DNA of 64,000 nucleotides from Dysosmobacter welbionis (GTDB lineage Bacteria; Bacillota; Clostridia; Oscillospirales; Oscillospiraceae): NCBI RefSeq assembly GCF_005121165.3, contig NZ_CP034413.3, positions 2,480,001 to 2,544,000 of the forward strand, read 5' to 3'. Shown piece by piece: positions 8,330 to 17,555 of this stretch (position 1 is its first letter; each line of letters starts with the position of its first letter). The notes under the pieces were generated by a model. It saw only the letters and a program-made list of their open reading frames with translations, ran no database searches and was not told where the DNA came from. The position numbers and the translations under genes were made by a program.

Positions 8330-8370
8330 ATCGGAAAGCAGGGCGGGGCAAAAAATTCCGCGCTCCCCCC

Positions 8371-8425
8371 TTGACAAGAGATGTGGCTCATGCTATATTA
8401 GCCACACGGTTAGTTACTAGACTAA
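8371..8425 (+). promoter_or_regulatory. Promoter and putative GntR operator
   Basis: TTGACA (8371-8376), 17 bases, TATATT (8394-8399). Ten bases further on is TTAGT-N6-ACTAA (8410-8425), an interrupted palindrome over the transcription start, typical of autoregulated YtrA-type GntR operons. Binding is inferred. Confidence 0.6.
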
Positions 8426-8464
8426 TTAACCAGATAACAAACCGGCAGGAAAGGGGGAACCGCC

Positions 8465-8836
8465 TTGACGTTGACGGAAGACCGGCCCATCTTCCAGCAG
8501 ATCGCGGAGCAGCTGGAGGAGGCGATCCTCTCCGGGGCCTACCCAGAGGAGAGCCAGGTGCCGTCCATCACGGAGTATTCGGTGCAGTACCGGATCAATC
8601 CCGCCACCGCCCTGAAGGGGATCAACCTGCTGGTGGACGCGGGGCTGCTGTACAAGAAACGGGGCGTGGGGATGTTTGTGGCCTCCGGCGCCCGGGAGAA
8701 GCTCCGCCAGAGCCGGCGGGAGCGGTTTTATCAGGACTACGTCCAGCGGATGGTGCGGGAGGCCCGGAATCTGGGCCTGACGGATCAGGAGTTGCTGGAA
8801 CTTCTGGAAAGGGGAATGAAAGAAGATGGCCATTGA
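8465..8836 (+). CDS. GntR-family regulator, YtrA type
   Basis: A 123-residue regulator with an N-terminal GntR winged helix (about 5-75; PIFQQIAEQLEEAILSG, then the ITEYSVQYRINPATALKGIN recognition region) and only a short C-terminal helical tail. This is the YtrA subfamily that controls ABC transporter operons. The start is a TTG preceded by GGGGGAA. Its end overlaps the ABC ATPase start by 11 bases, so the two are translationally coupled. It probably represses its own operon through the palindrome at 8410-8425. Confidence 0.88.
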   Translation: MTLTEDRPIFQQIAEQLEEAILSGAYPEESQVPSITEYSVQYRINPATALKGINLLVDAGLLYKKRGVGMFVASGAREKLRQSRRERFYQDYVQRMVREARNLGLTDQELLELLERGMKEDGH

Positions 8837-9680
8837 GTTTCAGCACATCTCCAAGCGGTTTGCGGACACCCGCGCCCTGGAGGATGTGTCTTTGACCTTT
8901 GAGGAGGGGAAGATCTACGGGCTGCTGGGCAACAACGGCGCTGGCAAGTCCACGCTGCTGAACATCCTCACCGGGCGGCTGTGCCCAGATAGCGGCACCG
9001 TCGCCGTGGACGGCGCACCCGCCGACAGCGACGCGGCGCTGGGCAAGCTGTTCCTGGTGGGGGAGAAGAACCTGTATCCCGACGACATGAAGGTGAAGCG
9101 GGCCCTGGACACGGCGGCCGTGTTTTACCCGGACTTCGACCGGAGCTATGCGGAGAGCCTGGCAAAGCAGTTCGAACTGCCGTTGAACAAGAAGATCAAC
9201 GGCCTCTCCACCGGCTACGGGTCCATCTTCCGTCTGATTTTGGGTCTCAGCGTCAACACCCCCTATGTGCTGTTTGACGAGCCTGTTCTGGGTCTGGACG
9301 CCCAGCACCGGGACCTGTTCTACAAGCTGCTGGTGCAGAAATACGCGGAGCACCCCTGCACCATGGTGGTCTCCACCCACCTGATCGCGGAGGTGGCGGA
9401 CCTCATCGAGCACACGGTCATCATCCGGAAGGGACGCATCCTGCAGGACGCGCCCACGGAAGAGCTGACCGCCGCCTGCTGGGCGGTGTCCGGCCCTGCC
9501 GGGGTGGTGGACAGCTGGGCCGCCGGGCGGGACGTGTTTACATCCTCTGTGCTGGGCGGACTCAAGACCGTCTGCATCCGGGGCGGGGGGACAGAGGACC
9601 TGCCCGCCGGGCTGGAGCGGCGGCGCGTGGGGCTCCAGGAGTATTTTATCAGCCTGATGGAAGAGGAGGATCAGAGATGA
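8826..9680 (+). CDS. ABC transporter ATP-binding protein
   Basis: A 284-residue ATPase with Walker A GNNGAGKST near residue 37, a degenerate signature LSTGYGSIFRL, and Walker B VLFDEPVLGLD, followed by the H-loop STH. The signature lacks the usual SGGQ, as is common in GntR-linked ABC exporters of the YtrB type. The last 70 residues are a variable extension. It overlaps the regulator before it and the permease after it by 4 bases. The substrate is unknown; relatives respond to cell-wall-active peptides. Confidence 0.88.
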   Translation: MAIEFQHISKRFADTRALEDVSLTFEEGKIYGLLGNNGAGKSTLLNILTGRLCPDSGTVAVDGAPADSDAALGKLFLVGEKNLYPDDMKVKRALDTAAVFYPDFDRSYAESLAKQFELPLNKKINGLSTGYGSIFRLILGLSVNTPYVLFDEPVLGLDAQHRDLFYKLLVQKYAEHPCTMVVSTHLIAEVADLIEHTVIIRKGRILQDAPTEELTAACWAVSGPAGVVDSWAAGRDVFTSSVLGGLKTVCIRGGGTEDLPAGLERRRVGLQEYFISLMEEEDQR

Positions 9681-10444
9681 ACACGCGATTCGGCCGGGCC
9701 TTCCGGTATGAGGTCCGGAATTATTTCCGGGCAGTGGCGATCCTGTGGCTGGTCATGGCGCTGATCCCGGCGGCGATGCTGGCAATCACCTATTTCCTGG
9801 CCGGAGAGACGGCTATGGAGGGCAGCTTCAACGGCTATTCCATTGCCGTGGGGATGTTCGGCCTTGTGTTGGGCATGGTGGGCCTGCGGGAGAATCAGCG
9901 GGTGCTGAACCAGAACGGCGTGTCCCGTCGGTCCGCCTTCCTGGCGGACGTGGCCGCCCTGGCGGTGGCGGCGGTGCTGGTGGCAGCGGGTGTCACGGTG
10001 ATTATGGGCGCCTATCAAACAGTCTTGGGCGGCCAGGGCCGGCTGCTGATTACAGATCTGTACCAGGTGATCTATGAAGGACCCTCCGCCGGTGCCGGGA
10101 TCGGTGGCCTGGTGCGGGGCGCGATCTTCTCCGCCGCGGTGGGCTGGATGCTGGCGGCCCTGGGGCAGTTCTGCTCCGCCCTGTACTGGCGGCTGAACAA
10201 GTTCTGGACCATCCTGATTTCCGTGACCGTGCCGCTGGTGCTGATCTTCGGCAGTGTGCCGCTGATTAGCTGGCTGGGCACCACCTCCGCCGGGCGGGCG
10301 GCGGTGGAGGCCCTGGCGGCTTTCGGACAGTTCCTGGCCGCATCCCCCTGGAACGCGGCGGCGGTGCTGCTGGCCATGGGGGCGGCGTTCTTCGCCCTCA
10401 GCTGGCTGCTGCTGCGCCGGGCCATGATCCGGCCTGCAAAGTAA
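9677..10444 (+). CDS. ABC transporter permease
   Basis: A 255-residue membrane protein with about six hydrophobic helices, rich in A, V, G and L. It starts inside the last codons of the ATPase gene. No sequence motif specifies a substrate; it is assigned as the membrane subunit by operon position and topology. It completes a three-gene regulator-ATPase-permease unit and is followed by a perfect inverted repeat. Confidence 0.8.
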   Translation: MNTRFGRAFRYEVRNYFRAVAILWLVMALIPAAMLAITYFLAGETAMEGSFNGYSIAVGMFGLVLGMVGLRENQRVLNQNGVSRRSAFLADVAALAVAAVLVAAGVTVIMGAYQTVLGGQGRLLITDLYQVIYEGPSAGAGIGGLVRGAIFSAAVGWMLAALGQFCSALYWRLNKFWTILISVTVPLVLIFGSVPLISWLGTTSAGRAAVEALAAFGQFLAASPWNAAAVLLAMGAAFFALSWLLLRRAMIRPAK

Positions 10445-10460
10445 CAGATAAAAGTGAAAA

Positions 10461-10510
10461 GATAAAGGATAAGAGATCTTCCCAAACAAGGGCATCTCTT
10501 ATCCTTTATC
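10461..10510. repeat. Perfect 17-base inverted repeat between convergent genes
   Basis: Arms at 10461-10477 and 10494-10510 (GATAAAGGATAAGAGAT and its complement) with a 16-base loop. There is no T run, so it is either an atypical bidirectional terminator or another structured element. It is much more AT-rich than the neighbouring genes. Confidence 0.7.
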
Positions 10511-10545
10511 TTATATCTGATATCTCCGGGGGCGCTCCATGTGTC

Positions 10546-12521
10546 CTATTGTCCGCCCACGATGCGGCTGTACGTGCGGGTGGTAAGGCCGTAGACCAAG
10601 GCGTAGATGGCGCAGAACACCAGCAGCGTCCCGGCGGCGCAGAGGGCGAACAGACGGACGTCAAAGAGGTTGAACAGCTCCAGCAGTTTGCACAGCATGG
10701 GGAAGGCTGCCGCCACATGGATGCCCGCCGTCACCAGGGGCAGGAAGAACACCAGCAGCACCTGACTGCGGATGGAGGAGCGGACCTCCCGGGGACTCAT
10801 GCCCACCTGCTGCATGATCTGATAGCGGCGCTGGTCCTCATATCCCTCGGAAATCTGCTTGTAGTAGATGATGAGCACCGTGGACAGCAGGAACAGCAGC
10901 CCCAGAAACACGCCCAGGAACAGGAAGCCGCCGTACATGGTGTACAGGTCCACAGCGTTGTCCTGATGGCTGATGACGGAGTACACGTCATTGGCGTCCG
11001 CCGCCAGCAGGGGGTCCACAAAGGCCAGCTTTTCCTCTTCCGTGCCGTCCAGGTCCACCTGGACACGAAATTCCCGGTGGACTCTGCTGGCATCCCGGTC
11101 GCTGATGGCGGAGACTACGGTCTCATCCGCCACCACCAGGAAAAGCTGCGCCGTCTGGCCGGAGATCAGGATGGAGCTGTTGTATCGGGGAAAGTCCATG
11201 ATGGTCCCAGCGATGTGAAAAGGGAGGTCTTCGATATAGAAGGTATCCGGCAGGTCCAGATTCTCTGCCTGGACCAGCACCTCTTCCGGCTCCAGGTCCA
11301 CGGTATGGCCGGTGAGGCGGCCGTAGTCATCGGCGGTGAGCAACCGGATTTCGGTGCTGACGCCCTCCTGCGCCACAAGGGTGAAGGTGTTTCCTGTGTA
11401 ATAGCCGACGGTGTCCCCCGGAGTGGACCACTGGAGCAGTTCCACCTTCCGGCCCGCGTCTGCTGCTGCGGCCTGGACCCGTTCCAGGGTGTCCTCGTTC
11501 AGTGTTGTCTCCTGTTCCGGCGGCACTTCGTCCAGGGACTGGACCACGTCCACATCATAGGGATACATCCGCTCCAAAGCTCCCTCCAGCCCGGCGTACA
11601 GGCTGACGGTGGTGGATACCGTCACCAGCACCATGGTGGAGAGGATGCAGATGTTGGCCAGGCCCACGGCGTTCTGCTTCATCCGGTACAGCAGCCCCGC
11701 CACGGCGGTGAAGTGCTTGGGCTGGTAGTAGTACCGGGGGCTGTTCCGCAGGTGCTTCAGCAGGGCGATGGACCCGGCGGTGAACAGGCAGTAGGTGCCG
11801 ACCATCACCAGCGCCACCGCCAGGAAGAAATAGGCCAGGGCGGTAAAGGGGTCCTCTACCGTCAGAGCGGTGGCATAGCCAGCCCCCAGAGTGACGGCCC
11901 CCAGCACCACCAGCAGGCGGCGGGTCCGGGGCTCCCGCTCCCCGGCACTGGCGCTGTGGAGCAGTTCCACAGGACGGGACCGGAGCAGCCCGAACAGGTT
12001 CCACACCAGCGTCAGCAGGAAGAGGAAGCCGAAGAGAGCGGCGGTATCGGCCATGCCGGAGAGGCTGATCTCAAAGCCATACTCCACCGGCAGGTGGGAC
12101 AGCTGCAATAGGAGCAGCAGCACCAGCTTGCTCAACAGCACCCCTGCCGCGAGCCCGCCCACAATGGCCGCGGCGGCGCAGTAGAGCGTCTCCCACACCA
12201 TCAGGCGGGCGGTGTGGCGCTTCTCCAGACCCAGGATGTTGTACAGCCCCAGCTCCCGCCGGCGGCGCTTCATCACAAAGCTGTTGGCGTACAGCAGCAG
12301 AACCGCGGAGAACAGCGTCACCACCAGCCGGCCCAGGTACATCAGGCTTTGGAGATATCCGGCCCCCGGACGGAGGCCACAATGTCGCTGAAGGTCAGGT
12401 AGGAGAGAATGTAGTACATGGCGGCCGTCATGCCGCAGGAGAGCAGATACGGCCCATAGAACCGGCCGTTGCGCATCAGATTCACCAGGGCCAAGCGGGG
12501 AAAGAATCCGGACTTACGCAT
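10546..12521 (-). pseudogene. Bce-type ABC transporter permease, frameshifted by one base
   Basis: The first segment starts MRKSGFFPRLALVNLMRNGR at 12521 and runs to VASVRGP. The rest, from GYLQSLMYLG down to 10546, is in another frame. With one extra G in the five-base run at 12363-12367 the product is 658 residues. It is an FtsX-family permease with about ten membrane helices and a large extracytoplasmic domain (about residues 290-540), the hallmark of BceB-like proteins that sense and remove peptide antibiotics from lipid II-cycle targets. It overlaps the ATPase gene by 8 bases. The break is probably an assembly error. Confidence 0.85.
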
Positions 12522-13281
12522 GGGGCTCACCGCCTCCCGCCAGGACCGTCAGGGTGTCGGAGATCCGGCGGAACTGGGCCTCCTGGCTCTCGCCGCCCCG
12601 GTAGAGCTGGTGGTACACCTGTCCGTCCCGGAGGAACAACACCCGTCCAGCGTGGCTGGCCGCCTTTACCGAGTGGGTGACCATCAAAATGGTCTGCCCG
12701 GTGCCGTTCAGTTCTCCGAACAGCTCCAGCAGGGCGTCGGAGGACCGGGAGTCCAGAGCGCCGGTGGGTTCGTCTGCCAGAATCAACTGGGGGTCCGTGA
12801 TGAGGGCCCGGGCCACAGCAGCCCGCTGCTTCTGGCCGCCGGAGACCTCATAGGGGTATTTCGCCAAGATGTCCGAGATGCCCAGCTGATCTGCGATGGG
12901 GCGGAGCTTTTGCTGCATCTCCCGGTAGTCTGTGCCCGCCAGCACCAGGGGCAGATAGATGTTGTCCTGAAGGGAGAAGGTGTCCAACAGGTTGAAGTCC
13001 TGGAACACGAACCCCAGGTGGGACCGGCGGAAGGCCGCCAGATCCCGCTCCCGGATGGCAGAGAGGGGCCTGCCCTCCAGTAAAACCTCCCCGGCGGTGG
13101 GGCGGTCCAGGGCCGCCAGGATGTTCAGCAGGGTGGTCTTGCCGGAGCCGGACTCACCCATGATGGCCACGTACTCCCCCTCCTCCACGGAGAAGCTGAC
13201 GTTGGACAGGGCCTGGACCTGCGTGCCGCCGAAGCGGGTGGTGTAGATTTTCTGTACATGCTGTACTTCCAACAATGGCAT
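12514..13281 (-). CDS. Bce-type ABC transporter ATP-binding protein
   Basis: A 255-residue ATPase of the LolD/BceA type. Walker A GESGSGKTTLL, signature VSGGQKQRAAVARAL, Walker B LILADEPTGALDS and a histidine switch (MVTHS) are complete. The ATG at 13281 has GAGGAGG eight bases upstream. It pairs with the permease that overlaps its end and is controlled by the two-component genes just upstream. The family confers resistance to bacitracin, lantibiotics or host peptides; the ligand here is unknown. Confidence 0.92.
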   Translation of the reverse strand: MPLLEVQHVQKIYTTRFGGTQVQALSNVSFSVEEGEYVAIMGESGSGKTTLLNILAALDRPTAGEVLLEGRPLSAIRERDLAAFRRSHLGFVFQDFNLLDTFSLQDNIYLPLVLAGTDYREMQQKLRPIADQLGISDILAKYPYEVSGGQKQRAAVARALITDPQLILADEPTGALDSRSSDALLELFGELNGTGQTILMVTHSVKAASHAGRVLFLRDGQVYHQLYRGGESQEAQFRRISDTLTVLAGGGEPHA

Positions 13282-13313
13282 CAAGATTCCTCCTCGTATC
13301 GGATCATGCCTCT

Positions 13314-13367
13314 ATTGTAGCCAAAGGGCCGGACTGTCTGCCATGGATTTGGCTTACAGTCCGGCCC
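13314..13367 (-). promoter_or_regulatory. Promoter and inverted-repeat operator of the Bce-type transporter genes
   Basis: On the minus strand TACAAT (13314-13319) lies upstream of the ATPase start. A 12-base inverted repeat, GGGCCGGACTGT (13326-13337) and its complement (13356-13367), straddles the place where the -35 box should be. The -35 hexamer there, GGCAGA, is poor, as expected for an activator-dependent promoter. The neighbouring response regulator is the obvious candidate binder. Confidence 0.55.
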
Positions 13368-13394
13368 GATTCCTTACAGTTTCGTCACATTGGG

Positions 13395-14378
13395 TCACTC
13401 CACCACCCGTCGGCCCCGGGAGAGGTCCAGCCGCACCAGCGTCCCCTGCCCGGGGCGGGAGACGATAGAGATCCCGTGGTTCAGCCGGTCCATCACCCGG
13501 CGGCACAGGTACAGCCCGATGCCGGTGGATTTCTTGTCCTCCCGGCCGTTGTAGCCGGTGAAGCCCTTCTCGAACACCCGGGGCAGGTCCTCCGGCCGGA
13601 TACCGATGCCGCTGTCGGCGATGACCAGCGTCTCTCCGTCCCCGTAGATCCGGATGCGGCCCCCGGCGGGGGTGTATTTCAGGGCGTTGGACAGTACCTG
13701 CTCCACCACGAAGGAGAGCCACTTCCCGTCCGTCAGCACCGTCCGCCCGGTCTCCCGAAAGTCCAGGGTGATCTTTTTCAGAATGAACATCCGGGCGAAC
13801 TTCCGCACCGCCTGCCGCAGCAGGCCGTCCAGGTCCGTGTCCCGGAGGACATAGTCCGTGCTCTCGCTGTCCAGCCGCAGGTAGCCCAGCACCATGTCCA
13901 CATACTGCTCGATCTTCAGGAGCTCCACTTCCACCTCCGTGCCCACAGCGCCGGGATCCTCCTGCAAGAGCAGCCGGGCCGCGGCGATGGGGGTTTTAAT
14001 CTGGTGGGCCCAGAGGGTGTAGTAATCCGTCATGTCCTCCAGCCGGTCCCGGTTCTCCGCCGCCAGACGCACCCGGTCGGCGCAGACCGCCCTCAGCAGG
14101 GCCTGATAGTCCGCCTCCAGTACGCCCCGGGGCGGCGGCAGGGGCAGCACCGACTCATGGACCTTTCGTAAAAGCCCTTCCAGCTCCCGGTGCCGCCGGA
14201 GAAAGGCGGAGTACCCCAGGGCAAACAGGACCAGCCCCAGCATTAGGCAGAGAAGGCCTGCATAGGCAACCGCCTCCACCGGCAGGCTGTACAGGGCGAA
14301 CACGGCGGCGAACACCGCCACCGCCCCGGCCAGCAGCAACAGCAGCTTCCACTGGCGCTTGAGATAGGCTGTCAGCAT
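13395..14378 (-). CDS. Intramembrane-sensing histidine kinase, BceS type
   Basis: A 327-residue kinase with two membrane helices close together (about 12-30 and 38-58) and almost no extracytoplasmic loop. This is the intramembrane-sensing architecture in which the ABC permease does the sensing. The phosphoacceptor is His125 in WAHQIKTPI, followed by the N box and the DSGIGI and STGIGLYL G boxes. It starts four bases after the response regulator stop. Partner, order and topology all match BceS. Confidence 0.92.
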   Translation of the reverse strand: MLTAYLKRQWKLLLLLAGAVAVFAAVFALYSLPVEAVAYAGLLCLMLGLVLFALGYSAFLRRHRELEGLLRKVHESVLPLPPPRGVLEADYQALLRAVCADRVRLAAENRDRLEDMTDYYTLWAHQIKTPIAAARLLLQEDPGAVGTEVEVELLKIEQYVDMVLGYLRLDSESTDYVLRDTDLDGLLRQAVRKFARMFILKKITLDFRETGRTVLTDGKWLSFVVEQVLSNALKYTPAGGRIRIYGDGETLVIADSGIGIRPEDLPRVFEKGFTGYNGREDKKSTGIGLYLCRRVMDRLNHGISIVSRPGQGTLVRLDLSRGRRVVE

Positions 14379-14382
14379 TCCG

Positions 14383-15057
14383 TCACCCCTCCACCAGATA
14401 TCCGGCGCCCTTCCGGGTGCGGATGAAATCCGGGAGGCCCGCCGCCTCCAGCTTCCGCCGCAGCCGGGCGATGTTCACCGTCAGGGTGTTCTCATCCACA
14501 AAGCTGTCGGACTCCCACAGCCGGGTCATCAATGCGTCCCGGCTGACGATCTCCCCCTTGTGCTCCAGCAGGAGCTGCAGAATCCGGCACTCGTTCCTCG
14601 TCAGCTCCACCCGCTGCCCGTGGGCATCCAGCGTCCCATCAGACACGTTCAGCACCGCGGCGCCGCAGGAGAGCAGGTGGGAAGACGGGCCGAAGTCGTA
14701 GGCCCGCCGCAGCAGGGCCTGGACCTTGGCGGAGAGCACCTGTAAATCAAAGGGCTTTGCCAGCAGGTCATCCCCGCCCAGCTGCATGGCCATCACCACG
14801 TTCACATTGTCCGAGGCGGAGGTGAGAAATAAGATGGGCGCCTTGGAGACCCGGCGGATCTCCTGACACCAGTGGTAGCCGTTGAAGAAGGGGAGGGAGA
14901 CGTCCAGCAGCACCAGATGGGGGTCGAAGGCGGCGAACTCCGACAAGACGTCGTCGAACCGCTCCGCGCAGCGGACGGTGTAGCCCCAGCCCTCCAGATG
15001 GCGGCGGATGACCCCGGCGATGGCCGCGTCGTCCTCCACGATGAAAATGCGGTACAT
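14383..15057 (-). CDS. OmpR-family response regulator, BceR type
   Basis: A 224-residue regulator. Its receiver domain has acidic residues at 8-10, the phosphorylated Asp52 (LLDVSLPF), Thr79 and Lys101. The C-terminal winged helix ends with TVNIARLRRKLE. It precedes the kinase by four bases and follows the MoxR-like ATPase by 23 bases on the same strand, so read-through from the VWA/MoxR genes is possible. GAGAGGAGGGG precedes the ATG. Confidence 0.92.
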   Translation of the reverse strand: MYRIFIVEDDAAIAGVIRRHLEGWGYTVRCAERFDDVLSEFAAFDPHLVLLDVSLPFFNGYHWCQEIRRVSKAPILFLTSASDNVNVVMAMQLGGDDLLAKPFDLQVLSAKVQALLRRAYDFGPSSHLLSCGAAVLNVSDGTLDAHGQRVELTRNECRILQLLLEHKGEIVSRDALMTRLWESDSFVDENTLTVNIARLRRKLEAAGLPDFIRTRKGAGYLVEG

Positions 15058-15080
15058 GAGCCCCTCCTCTCCCCCCGCGG

Positions 15081-16595
15081 TCAGTTCAGCTCCAGGGACT
15101 CCAGCTGGGAGATGATCTCCTGCTGGCGCTCGTAGAACAGCAGCTCCTGGTTGTGGGTGAAATACGCGTCGCAGCCGTAGCGGCTGATGAAGGTGGCGGC
15201 GTAGTAGTTGATGGTCAGCTCCGTCACCAGGATCAGCAGCTCCTGCCCCTCCGGGAACACCTCCTCGCAGAAGGCGAAGAGGTTGTTCAGCATCTCCCCG
15301 GCGGTCTTGGCCTGGGCTTTCAGGCCCTGGACCATCTGGTCGAAGTCCGCCTTCACTGCAGCAAAGCCCGTCTGACTGTCCACGGTCTGTCCAGCCAGGG
15401 CTTTCTGCCGCTCCAGAGCGGCGATGATCCGGCGGTGAGAGCGCTCCGCCTCCTGGGAGAGACTGCCAGACCGCCTGCCGGTGTCGATGCGGGTCTTCTG
15501 ACGGCGCAGCTGTTCCTCCAGCAGAGCGGCGAGATCCGCCTCCGGCGCGGTCAGGGCGGCTTTCACGTCCTTCAGGATGCCAAGCAGCTCCCGCAGCATC
15601 TCCTCCCGCTCCACCACGGAGCGCAGCTCGCCGGTGGCGGCGTCCAGCAGCAGACCCAGCAGGGACAGCCGCTCGTCGAACTTGGCGGCAGAGGCACGCT
15701 GGCGGATGGCCTTGGTGGCCTTGCCGGCGAGGATCTTGTCCACCTGGTAGTCGCTGCGGTACTTGTTGAACAGGTCGTAGTAAACCGCGAACTCCTTGGC
15801 GATCTTGGGATTCTGGAGATATTGGATGATGAGCTTCTCATCCACCGGCAGGTGGTTCTGCTCGTACAGGTGAATCATCTGGCTCAGGTCATCCCAGCCC
15901 CGGGCGGTGACGAACCGCTTGCCGTTCACCGTGGACTCCACCTTGTAGAAGTCACCCTTCCGGATCTCCAGGTACGTCATCACCGCCGGATGGACGTGCT
16001 TCTGGTAGGCAAACTCCTTCCAGGCATCGAAGTCCGGCTCCACGTCGATGCGCTTGAGCCGGTCCCAGGTAACGATGTCGAACTCCCGGACGGAGCGGTT
16101 GTACTCCGGCGGGTTGCCGGCAGTGACCACGATCCAGCCCTCCGGCACCCGATGGCGGCCGAAGATTTTATATTGCAGAAATTGCAGCATGGAAGGGGCC
16201 AGCGTCTCGCTGACGCAGTTGATCTCGTCCAGGAAGAGGATGCCCTCCTTTTTGCCGGTGGCCTCCATAGTCTCGTACACGGAGGCGATGATCTCGCTCA
16301 TGGTGTACTCGGAGACCTGGTACTCCTTGCGGTTAAAGACCTTCTTCTCAATGAAGGGCAGACCCAGGGCGCTCTGCCGGGTGTGGTGGGTCATGGAGTA
16401 GGACACCAGGCACACGTCCAACTCCTGGGCGATCTGCTCCATGATGGCGGTCTTGCCGATGCCCGGAGGGCCCATGAGGAACACAGGCCGCTGCTTTTCC
16501 ACCGGCACTGCGTAGCTGCCGAACTCATCCTTGGTGAAGTATGCCGTCATGGCGTTTTTGATCTGTTCCTTGGCCTCTTTGATGTTCATGGTCAT
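15081..16595 (-). CDS. MoxR-like AAA+ ATPase
   Basis: A 504-residue protein. The AAA+ core fills roughly residues 5-270 with Walker A GPPGIGKT (42-49), Walker B LFLDE (Asp122-Glu123) and sensor-1 Asn160 in TAGNPP. The C-terminal half is helical, charged and of no recognised family. MoxR ATPases work as chaperones with a VWA partner, and such a partner is encoded two genes upstream (17556-18974). The start is taken as MTMNIKEAKE; only a weak AGGAAAG is present. The arrangement is like RavA-ViaA in principle, but the extra subunits differ. Confidence 0.85.
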   Translation of the reverse strand: MTMNIKEAKEQIKNAMTAYFTKDEFGSYAVPVEKQRPVFLMGPPGIGKTAIMEQIAQELDVCLVSYSMTHHTRQSALGLPFIEKKVFNRKEYQVSEYTMSEIIASVYETMEATGKKEGILFLDEINCVSETLAPSMLQFLQYKIFGRHRVPEGWIVVTAGNPPEYNRSVREFDIVTWDRLKRIDVEPDFDAWKEFAYQKHVHPAVMTYLEIRKGDFYKVESTVNGKRFVTARGWDDLSQMIHLYEQNHLPVDEKLIIQYLQNPKIAKEFAVYYDLFNKYRSDYQVDKILAGKATKAIRQRASAAKFDERLSLLGLLLDAATGELRSVVEREEMLRELLGILKDVKAALTAPEADLAALLEEQLRRQKTRIDTGRRSGSLSQEAERSHRRIIAALERQKALAGQTVDSQTGFAAVKADFDQMVQGLKAQAKTAGEMLNNLFAFCEEVFPEGQELLILVTELTINYYAATFISRYGCDAYFTHNQELLFYERQQEIISQLESLELN

Positions 16596-16626
16596 TCAAC
16601 CTGACTTTCCTCAGTATCGGTATGAT

Positions 16627-17552
16627 TCAAAGCGCAAATTCCGCGTCCAGAAAATCTGTGTCCGCCCCAGCCGTCTCCCGGGGCCAGCGGCGGTTGCAGT
16701 AGTCCAGAAGAAAGGCGGTGGCCTCTGTCAGACGGCTGCGCAGCAACAGGTCCACCGCGGCCCGGCAGTTGTCCTGGTCCAGAAAGCCCAGGTCTGCCAG
16801 CTGCAGCAGCTGGCGGCGCAGGGCGTCGTTGTCCGTCAGGGCCAAGTTCCGGCGCAGATGCTCCAGATAATGTTCCTTGGGCCGCATGTGCCGGAAGTCG
16901 TTGGTGCCGCCGTTGGTGTAGAACTCCTGATAGGAGTGGCCCCGCAGCAGGGCCAGCGCGTAGATCAGCCGCTCCTCTCCGGTGAAGCGGTCCTCCTGCC
17001 GGTAGCAGGCGCCGATCTCCGGGGCGTACCCTTCCTCTTCCAAAGAGAAACCCAGATAGAAGGCGTATTCCAGCCGCTTCAACTGGGCGTAGCCCTGGCA
17101 CAGGAAGATATTCTCCCGGGAGGTGTCCTGCCGGACGGTGCCGTTGGCGGCCCGCTCGTCCAAGGCGGCCATCAGGCAGTCCCAGTGGACCATGGCGTGA
17201 ATGGGGCGCATGCGGGGGGCCGCAATAGCGGTCAGCGCCGGGGAGATGGGGCGGGCGCCGATGGCGTTGGTGGCCAGCCGGAAGAGAAAGGCCTCCTCGT
17301 CGGCCAGCTTCTCCGACAGCCAGTCCAGGCTGTCCTGAAAGGCGAACACATCCGCCGTGCCGCCGTATTCCACGATCCGCAGGTTTTCAAAGCGATTCAG
17401 GCCGTAAAAGGCATCCACATCCGGGGGATCACCAGAATCTCCACGCCCCGCAGGGCGGGCACGGCCTTGGCACTGACCCGGGCCACCGGCCCCTCCGGCT
17501 GCACCACGGCCCGGCGGCCCTCCAGCCGCAGGCATTCCACTTGTGTTTCCAT
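16627..17552 (-). pseudogene. Unknown protein of the VWA/MoxR operon, frameshifted by one base
   Basis: Begins METQVECLRLEGRR at 17552, three bases after the VWA gene stop. The frame changes near 17423-17427, where five G stand in place of six, and continues PDVDAFYGLNRFENLRIVEY to 16627. Restored length is 308 residues. The first 70 residues look like a short beta/leucine-rich segment (GVEILVIP, FENLRIVEY). The rest is helical and rich in charged residues with no recognised motif. Its place between the VWA protein and the ATPase suggests a third subunit or substrate adaptor. The function is unknown and the break is probably technical. Confidence 0.7.
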
Positions 17553-17555
17553 GGT

